Source of the DNA: Micractinium sp. NFX-FRZ
Lineage: Eukaryota > Chlorophyta > Trebouxiophyceae > Chlorellales > Chlorellaceae
Assembly: GCA_029339195.1 (NCBI GenBank)
Contig: JAPTJF010000206.1
Span: 1 to 64,000, forward strand
DNA: 64,000 nucleotides
Direction of reading: 5' to 3'
Position 1 is the stretch's first letter. Each line of letters begins with the position of its first letter. Both the position numbers and the translations under genes were made by a program. Under the pieces are notes generated by a model. It had not been told where the DNA came from. It saw only the letters and a program-made list of their open reading frames with translations, and did no database searches. Shown here in pieces: positions 55,287 through 64,000 of the stretch.

Positions 55287-56948
55287 CCCTGGCGCTGTCG
55301 TGACCCTGAGCCGAACCCACCTTGCGTTCATTCATTCATTCCTTGCCCTGCTCCCCGATCCAACCAGCATTCCCTCTCCCACTCGTCAGCTACCCCACCA
55401 AGGTGCCGTGATCCTCCTTGCTTGTTTCATCAAACTGCAAGTTCCAGCAGTGCTTCTCCTTGTTACAGACTGAAAACAGCCGCTGACCTGGCCCCATGCT
55501 TGTGATCATCCCCACTTCCTGCACCTCTTTTATGCTTGCCCCCGCCCACCCCGCCTCATCCACTGCACCCGCAGCACGCCCCGCCCCCACTCGCACGTTC
55601 CACTGCACACTGCCCGCCACGTCAACTCGACTCAAGGGCAGCCCCTCCCCGTTTCGTGACCCCCCCATAGCTCACACTTTTGCATTTACAGAGCGTGGCC
55701 ATGCTTCACTCACCCTTATCACTCATACACACATTCCAAACCTCTGTAACTTCCTGGCTCTTTGAGCTGGCAGCATCCCCGGCGTGGGCCACAGGCCTCC
55801 ACTAGTGTGGATCCCTGAGTAGGTGTATGCAGCTTTCCGGCTGACTGGTACTGTTCCTGGCAGTGTGGCCTGCAAAGTTTCTGTGGTGTTGAGTACAAGG
55901 TAGCATGACGGGTGTCAGGAGCAGTGCTGCTGCCTAGCAGCCACCTGGCGGAGCACGGAGCCAAGCTCTTGGGGGGCAATGCCAGGGCGGTGAGGCAGTT
56001 GCTGGTTCCAGCACTGGGGATCAGTGGCGGGCCCCTTGTGTGCCCATGGGTGGCTGCGTGTGCAGTGCAGCGCAGCGCAGCACGCATGTTGGGCTGGTGA
56101 CGGCGGGGCGTAGGGTTTGGACACCCTTGCCTCACTGCAACCTCGACAACCTTGGCTCGCCATGAGCGCTCCCAGCGGGCCACACACCCGAGAGAAAAGC
56201 GGGATCCGTGCGCGGGTAATGCCAGGGATGCCAAGCAACCCCTGAATGCTGCCGCCCGGGCGGCCCTGGGTTCTGCCAGTATCCAGGATACCGGCGCCGC
56301 CAGACTGCCAGACGTGCGGTGATGTGCCATACACCCGCTCCCCATCTGTTTGTCGGCTCTAAAACCGACACGAACAAAAAGGGCCACGCAGGCAGCGCAA
56401 CCTGCCAGGCGTGGGTTGAGTGGTGGCTGGGCAGACGGCTGCCCATGGCAGGGGGGCAAGCCTGTTCCTGCTTACAGCTGCCCAGCCGTAGCATTCATGC
56501 CCGGCCCACCCCCATGCCAAGCGCTAGGCTGGGTGGCAACCTGCGAAACATGATCCGCCTCCTGGGTTCCATGCCTCTCAATAAACGCAGTTTGGATTGA
56601 ATGCAGGAAGAGCAGGGAACACTTCTCTGTTTCAGGCCGGCAGTCACACGGCGCCGCTGCCGCCGCCATCTGGCGGGAGTGCCTGTTGAGTGGGCGGCCA
56701 GCCGCACCCTGCGGCACGCTGGCGACACGCCTTGGAGGAGGCAAATGGCCCTGTTCGTCAAGGGGTTTCAGGGTCCTCCCATGCTTGGTCCGGCATTTGC
56801 AACACGCCGGAAGTGGTGTGCCGCCGGAAGTGCCGGATGGCCGGATGGCCGCGTCGGAAGGGTCGCTTGAGCACACCGCCCGCTCGTCCGACCCATTATT
56901 TCTGCGATCCCAATTCCAATTGACCCTCATAGGCACACATACACATAC
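55287..56948. other. Intergenic region between the two thioredoxin-like genes
   Basis: The first ~460 nt, ending in TGTAA at 55745-55749, resemble the 3' region of copy B (TGTAA at 58569-58573, the same distance from its stop), so the duplication took in the 3' UTR. The remaining ~1.2 kb shows no gene. Confidence 0.6.
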
Positions 56949-58109
56949 ATGCAGTTCACCTCTCTGCTCTCCCGGCCCCACGCGGCCGCAGCGCCCGGTA
57001 TACTCTCCCTGCGGCATAGCCGGCGGGACATGCTGCTGCAGCTTGCAGGCCTTGCAGCAGCTCACTGGACGGGGCCCGAGCTCGCCGCCAAAGCGTTCGC
57101 AGAGGTCTCCACTGATGACCCAATTTCCGAGGAGGGCATGGAGCAAATTGTCCTCCTCCCTGCCTCAGCAGTCACGCAGAGCAGCAATCAGACGAGCGGC
57201 ATGAGCGCGCGGGTGTCCACGCGCCGGGGGCTGATGTCCCCCACCGCCGTCCCGCCGCCCCCGACAGCTTCCGTGCCCCCGCCGCCCCAGGCGCCGGCCG
57301 TCCTGCAGGTGCGCCCTCCTGCTGCCTGGCCCTACCAGCGGCCCACCCATCCTGCCTGCGCTTGCATCTTAACCCGCTGCTTGCCTGACTGGCCTGCCGG
57401 TGCTGAAATGACCCACCCTGTGCCCCGAGTGGCCATTCATGCATTTTCTGCCCCTTGCCGCTCCCACCGCCGCACCCCTATCTGACTAATTGTGCCCCCC
57501 TCATTCGTGACCCTCCGGTCCCTGACACCCCCCTCTGCCTCTCCACCCCTTGCCCCGCAGGTGTCCACCGCCGCAGAGCTGCAGCAGTTGCTGTCTCAGC
57601 ACACCGGCCGCCTCGTAGTGGCGCACTTCTGCGCTGCCGGCTGCCCCGCCGCCGCCGCCTTCAACCCTTGGCTCGACCAGGCCGCCCGCCGCTTCCCGGC
57701 AGCCCTCTTCCTGCGCGTCGCCACCCCGGTGGCAGCAGAGGCAGTAGCAATGGCAGATCCAGCGACAGCAGCAGCAGCGGCAGCAGCCGACGCTGGGCTG
57801 CCAGCAAGGCTGGAAGCGGTGCCCATCGGCCCGCTGCCCTGCACCCTGCTGCTCCACGGCGGCCGGTTGCTGCAGCGCCTCGATCTGGCCAGCAGCAGCA
57901 GCAGCAGCAGCAGCGATGAGCTTGAAGAGGCCGCTCGCGCACCCGCCGCCGCAGCAGCAACAGCAGCAGCTTGGCAGCCCGCCGTTGAGGCTGCAACCGC
58001 TGCGCGCCAGCTGCATGCCGCGCTGCTCGGCGCCACCCTGCAGGCGCGGCTGCTGCGCGCCGACTGCGCGATGCCCAGGGGGCTCACCCCTGCGCTGGTG
58101 TACGCGTGA
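56949..58109 (+). CDS. Thioredoxin-fold protein B, tandem paralogue
   Basis: Exons 56949-57308 and 57561-58109 give 302 aa, with the same structure and intron position as the gene at 54093. Twin-arginine SRRDMLLQLAG signal with hydrophobic core and AKAFA|EV cleavage-like site. Core: ELQQLLSQHTGRLVVAHFCAAGCP, FNPWLDQAARRFP, PLPCTLLLHGGRLLQRLD. Here the active-site region has two Cys spaced C-x3-C (about residues 144 and 148), not CxxC. The intron and linker diverge while the Trx core is nearly identical to copy A, indicating a recent duplication or gene conversion. C-terminal poly-Ser/Ala differs in length. No catalytic function can be assigned. Confidence 0.75.
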
Positions 58110-59203
58110 CCCTGGCGCTGCCGTGTCTTGGCGCCTGCAACCCTGCCCTTCCCAGTTTTCCCCTTGCCCATTTCTTCCCCTCCCCTTCCCCCAATTCAAT
58201 TAGCATTTCCCACTCTTCATATCCCTGTCAGCCCATCCCCGCCCAGCCACCCCGTGTGCGGTTTCAGAGCCGACCTCTGTCTGTGCTCAACATGGCAGTC
58301 ATCTCCTCATGCTGCAGCCTCACACCCGCCGCCGGTGCGCTGAATCTCCCGCGTTCACCATCCCCCCCACCCCCTCATCGCCCCCAGGGCACCGTGCGCC
58401 CTTGCGCCCGCCCCTGCCGCACCCGCCCCATCTCCTGTACGCCCTGGCACGCCCCTCCCTATAACCTCTCTTATCTTTTACGGCATCCCGCCTGCCACTC
58501 CCATGTCTGCCCTTCCTCATGCCGGCGCGCCCCTCCCACGCCCAGTTTTGCCCCCTTGCATTGCGGCCTGTAATCACTTTCAATTCCAATTTGTTGCCGC
58601 AGCAGTGTTGCATATGAACCACCAGATCTCTTTCAGAATGAAGAACGGCATTTCATTTCTTGTAACAACCTCCAGCCAGCAGCCTTGGTGCGGTTAGCGC
58701 TGACAGGGGCCTGTGGCGGATGGTCATGCCGGCAGCCAGCACTCTTGGACTTCGGAAGGGTCTGCCGGGTGCGGCCCCGAGAGTCTGCACCTGGCTGATA
58801 ATTTGTGCTGCAGGGACTAATGCTGCAGTGCAGGCCAAGTGGCGGACCATGCTCTTGCTGAACGGCAGCAATGTCCGCCCGCCCTGCAGCGGTCCCGGCA
58901 CCACTGGGTGGCGGCAGCAGGCGGCGGAGCGCCGCCGGTGGTCCACCTGCGCCTGCACGGGGGCGACTGCTCACGTGGGAATCGCATCTGCTCCGAATGC
59001 CACGTAAATCAGGGCCTGGCGTCGCTGAAATTCCGCACTGCGTCACGCGTGCTTCGCTCAGCCGCTGCGCGGCGTATCGTGATTGGGACGCTCGAGGAGC
59101 CCTCACCCTACTCCTCGACACTCTCCATCCCATCCTCGACACTCTGTTGGCACGCTGCAAGCGTTCTAACGGGCCACATCCGAGAGGGAGACGCGCAGAA
59201 ACT
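58110..59203. other. Intergenic region, thioredoxin-like gene B / mTERF-like gene
   Basis: Contains the 3' UTR with TGTAA at 58569-58573. From 58871 the frame of the next gene is open upstream of its chosen ATG, so a longer N-terminus cannot be excluded. No other gene seen. Confidence 0.5.
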
Positions 59204-61043
59204 ATGCAGCGCATCGGGTTGGCCGCGCTCGGCAGCGGCCTGCGGGCAGGAGAGGTCTTGGCTTCGGGCGGGGCCGCTGGAGCACTGCTGGCAGCCCTGC
59301 GGCGAACCCTTGGGGGCGCAGGCGCTGGGGCGCTCGCACCTGGCGCCGTCCCGCCCCTGAGCCGCGGCTCTGCGCAGGTGAGCAGCTTGACAACCTGCCT
59401 CAGGCCTTGCCAGCTGGCACCCTATGGCTTGCCTCGGTCCCTGCCAGCTGGCATTGTGCGCTTCTGGGTCCCTGCCGACTGGCACGCTACAGGGTGCCAA
59501 GGAAGGAGCGTGCAAAGTGTAGCATCCCAACCCTCGCCCGACTGCTTGACGTGCTGCCGCGTTGTGCAGCCCTGCCGAAGACCCCTCACCCCCTCGCCCT
59601 GTGGCTTCCCCCTTTGTCCTTTCTGCACCATCATCATACAGCGTCCCCCATTGCCCTCAGTTAAAAGCATGCCGACCTGCCGCACCAATGCCCTGTGTGC
59701 CAGTTCGCCGCACAATCCAATCCTGCCGCCCCGCTCATCAACTTCCAATCCTGCCGCCCCACTCATCAACTGCCCCCCCTGCAGGATGCAGCGGTGGACC
59801 ACCCGCACCACCAGTATGCCGACAGCCACCGCCCAGGGGATGCCTCCATCACCTACCAATCCGTGCTCACGCGGCGCATGCAGGCAAGCCCTGGGCACGC
59901 CGCCCACACGCCTGCTGCATGCCTGCCTGCTGCCTCCAGCTTTTTGACTGCTTGTTGGCCTGTTGGTCTGGGGCCGGCAGTGCGCTGGTCGTCATGCAGG
60001 CAAGCAACCAAGACATGCTTGGACTAGCTAGCTGTCTTCATGTGCCCTGAAGTCCCGCTGCCCATGTGGCAGTACAGGGGAGGCATGCTGCATCATAAGC
60101 TGGCCTCCCTGTCTTCCTTGTTTCCTTGTTACCATATCCCACCCAATTGCGTGCTGTCCCCCCCAACCCCACTGCAGGCAAAGGGGCAGCCGCTGACGGA
60201 GCGCTACAACTCGCGGCCCCAGGGGCCGCCCTCCCACGCGCTGGCTGAGGTGGCGGCGGCGCACGGCGTGGCAGACAGCACCTCGTTTGAGGCAGCTGTG
60301 CTGAAGCTGGCGGTGGAGCGGCAGCACGGGCTGGTGAAGCACACACCGGAGGTGGCGCGGTTCCTGCGGGTGCGCCCTTCCATTGAGCCCACTTTTTGTT
60401 CATAGCTGAGCTGGCATTTTGAGGGCGGCTGTGCTGAAGCCAGCCGTGGGGCGGCAGCATGTGCTGGTACACAACTTGTGGCAAACTCTCCCCCCGGCAG
60501 AACCAGGTTCTGCCCAACCAAACGCCTGCCCGCCCACAAACCGGGGCACGTGCCTGCAGACGGCGGGGCGCATGCTGCAGCCTGCGTTCATGCCCACCGG
60601 GTCACATGTTTGTGTGCCCGCCTCCCCGCCTCCCTCCCTCCCTCCCTGCTCCCCTTGCGCTCCCACGGGCAGAGCCAGCACCCGACGTTTTGTGTGCCCC
60701 CTTTGCTGCCCCCCTGCTTTGTGCCTCCGGGGCCTGTGCCTGGAGACGGTGGGGCCCATGCTGCAGCCCGCCCTCCTGCCCACCCTCCTTCCCTTCTTCC
60801 CCCCCTCTGCAGAGCCGGGGCCTGGGGCTGGAGACGGTGGGGCGCATGCTGCAGCACTGCCCCGCCCTCTTCTCCTTCCCAGCCGAGGAGCGGGTGGAGG
60901 TGCTGCTGGCGGAGCTGACGGGGGACAAGTGCGGGCGGAGCGTGGAGGAGGCGGCGGAGCTGTTCATCGCCTGCCCCTCGCTGGCCAGCACGCGCCACGT
61001 CATGCCCTCCATCGCGCGCGTCGTGCACGACCAGCACACCTGA
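59204..61043 (+). CDS. Small mTERF-like protein, probably mitochondrial or plastid
   Basis: Exons 59204-59377, 59785-59883, 60178-60369 and 60813-61043 give 231 aa. An Ala/Gly/Leu/Arg N-terminus fits an organelle transit peptide. The C-terminal half has an mTERF-type helical repeat: HTPEVARFLRSRGLGLETVG, RMLQHCPALFSFPAEERVEVLLAEL and a second, weaker CPSLA-type repeat. mTERF proteins bind organellar nucleic acid and affect transcription, splicing or ribosome assembly; members usually have many more repeats, so this one is short or truncated. Intron 2 is GC-AG (CAG|GCAAGC). Introns 2-3 and the 3' flank carry echoes of the exons. A TGTAA at about 61744-61748 is the only one seen downstream and is far away. 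Confidence 0.6.
60421..60780 (+). repeat. Echoes of mTERF-like exon 3 3' half and exon 4 5' edge
   Basis: 60421-60475 copies exon 3 (ggc-gctgtgctgaag…gggcggcagca). 60542-60590 and 60728-60775 copy the exon 4 start (gcctg-gcctggagacggtgg, then ggc-catgctgcag; true 60819-60860). Confidence 0.9.
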
Positions 61044-61130
61044 AGCAGCAGCCCTTGAAACCCCGACACCTGGTGGTCGGGGGGCGGTGAGGGGCCACCT
61101 TGGGGAGCGGGCCACCTTGGGGGGGCCCCC

Positions 61131-61172
61131 GCCACGTCATGCCCCACAATCGCCCACGACCGGCACACCTGA
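61131..61172 (+). repeat. 3'-flank echo of the mTERF-like terminal codons
   Basis: cgccacgtcatgcccc…cgcccacgac-ggcacacctgaa repeats 60991-61045 including the stop codon. This is an echo outside an intron, 130 nt downstream. Confidence 0.88.
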
Positions 61173-61489
61173 ACACTCCAGCCTTCCTCCCTCACTGAGG
61201 GAGTGAGTTAAGGTCTCTCTCACCCACCCTACAGCTCAACACACTGATGACGATGATGAAGGGTGAGAGGAGTTTATTTCCTTGCAGGCCGCAGGCTCGC
61301 CGCCCGTGCCCTCCTCTGACACGATGTGCGAGGCTGGAGGCCGGGCAGCGTATGCGCGCCGGCCAGCACATGTATGTATCCACATAGCGCCCGGCACCGT
61401 TGCCGCTGCTTGTTCCCCGCTGGGTTGACCGCTGGACCCTGCCAGCCAGGCGCCCCCTCTGGCAACGCATGCCCACGCCGCCACGACGA
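61173..61489. other. Convergent region, mTERF-like / discoidin-domain genes
   Basis: Between a plus-strand and a minus-strand 3' end. No gene assigned with confidence; a long minus-strand open frame crosses it. Confidence 0.4.
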
Positions 61490-64000
61490 GTAGACGCACA
61501 GCACACTCGATACACACACACACCTCCCAGCACTTGTGCTCCACCCCGCAGCTGGTCGTGCCCCCTTCCCTCCTCTTCTCTTTGGCGCTCCCCGCTTGTT
61601 GCTTGTAGTTTATTGAATCCTTGCCGGACGTATTGTTTTGGGCACACCTGCTCCCACATTTTTGTACCGAGGTGGCGGCGGGCACGCGCCCCGCCCAGTT
61701 TTTCCTGCCCCTTGCCCTGCAACTGGCACCCGGTGGCCTTCCCTTGTAACCTGCGCACAGACCAGGCGCAGCAAGGTGGCACCCACCCACTGGGTGCCAG
61801 ACGTGCGTGTAGCCGTCTGCACTCTGTAGAAACGGTATGGCGTGTTGCTTCTGTGTTTAACAGTAATGCAGTGTGTGATACAGTTGCCAGGCACACACGT
61901 GCTACATTCAGTGGTGATACAGCCGGTGAGGGGCGGTTGGCACAGTGGTGTGCGATGAAAATGAATGAACGGTCGCGCTGGGACCGGCACAGGTGTTGAA
62001 ACCGGGCAAAGGGACGCAAGGGTGGGTGCGCAGGTGGGAAAGCTGGAGTGCAAGCCAAAAAGGCCTGCTGGTTCTTGACATCAAACACATCTGCGGTCGA
62101 CTGCCGGCGGTGCTGCCACGAGCCGATGGCAATGACGGTACGCGCCAGTGCCACCAGCAGCGCAGAGACACGCACAAGCGGCTGTGCTGATACGTGAAGC
62201 CGTGACTTCCTTAACGGATTCCCCCGGCATTGTGCGGCAGGGAGGAGAAAAGGTAGTGCCGCAACCTTTGCTGCGGCAGCGCAGCCTGCGATGACACAAC
62301 CTGTGATGCGGCATTTCACGCGGTGACTGCGCAGGGGAGCGGACGGGCGCAGCAGCGGCGGAGCGTCAGGGAGCAGGCGTGGCGAGTGTCCAAGTGGCCA
62401 CCACAGTCGCAACCTGGCAATGCCCAGGGCGTGACATCAGACAGAGAGCTGCAAAAACGAATTGTTGACATGGGCGCCACCCGTGCTCACCTCGGGCATA
62501 GACCGTGACCTCAGCGATTGCCAGCTGGGACAGAGCGCGCGCCACGCTGGACTTGAGCTCTATTGACACGTAGCGACCCTTCATCGGGGTGGGCACCACC
62601 CTCCTGCCCACTGTGCGGCTGCAGGTCACCGACGTGCCTGCGGCTGCCAAGGGGCCGGCAGCTGCGGCGCACAGCACAGCCGGCCTGCATGTAAGAGGGA
62701 CCACAGGGGGCGTGGAAAGAGGGGTCGGCGGGGTGGCTGGTGCACACACCCCCGCCCTCTCGTCGCATGCCGACTGCCCCGCTGCCGCTGCCGCACGTGT
62801 TCAACCAGCTCACTGTAGCCAACACTGCCGACTCCACTGCCCCCACATGCGCAGCGCACGCGCACACCACTGGGTGCAGCAACATGCTGAGGTGCGCGCA
62901 CACCCCATGCCAACCTGCGATCCAGCCCGCTGTCTGGTCTGGTGACGCTGCGGGTGGCCGCAACATCTGTGACCCGCACTGTGAAGCTGTGCTTGTTGGT
63001 GGATGCGGGGGCACCCAGCCTGGTGGCACCCGGGGTGATGACCACCCGCTGCACCTCGTACCGCCGGCCCAGGTCGATGCTCAGCCAGGGGGTGGCCTGA
63101 AGTACAAAATACAGGTGCGTGGAGGGGCAGTACGGACAACAAGGTGGGCGGTGCAGCCGCTTCAAAAAGTGCACCACTTGGCACGACGTCACACAAGCTG
63201 CCCGCCGGGCCTCCACAGGATTTGAGCGCTGCATCAATGGTGGCCGCCACATACCGTCGAGCTCAGAATGCCAGTCAGTACCTATCAAGCCCTTGCCAGC
63301 AGGAGCCAGCGGGTGGCCCCGCAATGCCTGCTTTGGCGCTGCCTGCCCACCTGCGCAACGGTCATGGCAAACGTGGCTGGTGCGCCGTCGATGGCCTGGC
63401 CGGCTGGGTACACCAGCGTCTTGGCGCCCACACGCCTGCTGCCCACCGAAGAGGCGACCGCCGTTCTACCCCTGAGGGCAAGAGCTGCACACACAAGCAG
63501 GGGCGGGGTCACCACGGTGGGTAACAAGCGGCCGTGAGTGCATCAACAATGCCAAGCACGTGTTCAGGTCCAATGCGAGAGTGGCTGGGATGTGCGGTGC
63601 CACAGCTGAGCTCACCAGTGAATGGCACGGGAGCGGGCGGAGGCGGACGGGGTTTGGGTGGAGGGGGTGGGGAGGGTTTGGGAGGGGGAGGCGGCGAGGG
63701 TTTTGGTGGTGGAGGTGGGGAGGGTTTTGGTGGTGGAGGTGGGGAGGGCTTGGGCGGTGGAGGTGGGGAGGGCTTGGGCGGTGGAGGTGGCGGGGAGGGC
63801 TTGGGCGGTGGAGGTGGCGGGGAGGGCTTGGGCGGTGGAGGTGGCGAGGGGCTTGGCGGTGGGGGTGGGGGAGGGGAGGGGCTGGGCGGCAAGGGTGGCG
63901 GGCTGGGCAGTGGAGGGGGGGGTGGGGAGGGTGCACTGCATGCATCCAGGAGGGCATGAGGTGGGTGGGTGGGAATGGTTTCTCCAGCTGGGAGAGGCAA
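61490..64000 (-). CDS. Pro-rich protein with F5/8 type C (discoidin-like) domain, 5'-partial
   Basis: Probable secreted or cell-wall protein. The start lies beyond the window. Exons (minus): >64000-63616, 63484-63351, 63096-62915, 62684-62491, and probably one from 62090. The first segment is a hydroxyproline-type SPPPPPKP stalk like algal cell-wall glycoproteins. Then comes a galactose-binding-like F5/8 C domain: GRTAVASSVGSRRVGA, AIDGAPATF, ATPWLSIDLGRRYEVQRVVI, HSFTVRVTD and MKGRYVSIELKSSVARALSQLAIAEVTVYA, the expected W-IDLG and GRYV-I…E-VY landmarks. The 3' end is unresolved: the frame entered at 62090 stays open to 61192, but composition is doubtful, so the lower boundary is arbitrary. 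Ligand unknown. Confidence 0.65.
63640..63870 (-). repeat. Coding minisatellite, Pro-rich stalk
   Basis: Units of about 24-27 nt, read on the plus strand as ggcttgggcggtggaggtgg and variants, encode SPPPPPKP-type repeats on the minus strand; about eight copies. Confidence 0.93.

Noticed and set aside
56100..56948. Additional small gene between the thioredoxin-like copies
   Set aside because: Only unsupported short frames; no motif or splice pattern.
61192..62412. Large minus-strand open frame as an independent gene
   Set aside because: No recognisable domain. Part of it may be the last exon of the discoidin-domain gene, but composition and splice signals do not support a separate protein.
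1..64000. Transposable elements or introner elements with shared sequence
   Set aside because: The intronic repeats match their own neighbouring exon, not each other across genes, and I saw no terminal inverted repeats, target-site duplications or transposase/RT motifs.

Overview
The window looks like nuclear DNA of a GC-rich green alga, probably a Chlorella-like trebouxiophyte. The evidence is intron-dense genes with GT-AG (and many GC-AG) junctions, very high GC, poly-Gln/Ala/Gly/Ser tracts inside conserved proteins, TGTAA motifs downstream of most plus-strand stop codons, interstitial CCCTAAA/TTTAGGG telomere-type repeats, and organelle-targeted proteins. Species cannot be fixed from sequence alone. 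I count 14 protein-coding genes and about 107 introns. I recognised no tRNA, rRNA, CRISPR array or autonomous transposon. Exon joins below were built by hand from reading-frame continuity, splice consensus and family motifs.

Layout, left to right: 3' part of a D-amino-acid oxidase (+); mitoferrin-type mitochondrial carrier (-); 5-formyltetrahydrofolate cyclo-ligase (-); divergent MT-A70-type methyltransferase-like protein (+); organellar RadA/Sms DNA-repair ATPase (-); FAD-dependent monooxygenase (+); AP2/ERF transcription factor (+); NatB auxiliary subunit NAA25 (+); BtuF/TroA-like cobalamin-type binding protein (+); OSCA/CSC1 (DUF221) mechanosensitive channel in about 30 exons (+); a tandem pair of thioredoxin-fold proteins with twin-arginine thylakoid-lumen signals but no CxxC (+,+); a small mTERF-like protein (+); and the 3' part of a Pro-rich, F5/8 type C (discoidin) domain protein (-). 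The genes do not form a pathway. Several products probably act in organelles: mitoferrin, RadA, the thioredoxin pair and the mTERF protein.

The most striking signal is not a gene. Almost every multi-exon gene carries degenerate direct copies ('echoes') of the edges of its own exons in the adjoining intron. Each is usually 25-80 nt, often includes the splice site, and lies 60-300 nt from the true exon edge. They occur as single copies, pairs, or arrays (about six copies in the BtuF-like gene), and one monooxygenase intron has an apparently perfect 142-bp tandem copy carrying both a donor and an acceptor. The same introns include an unusual share of GC-AG introns (8 of about 107). A local tandem-duplication process that makes, enlarges or remodels introns is the simplest reading and is the main thing here to check.
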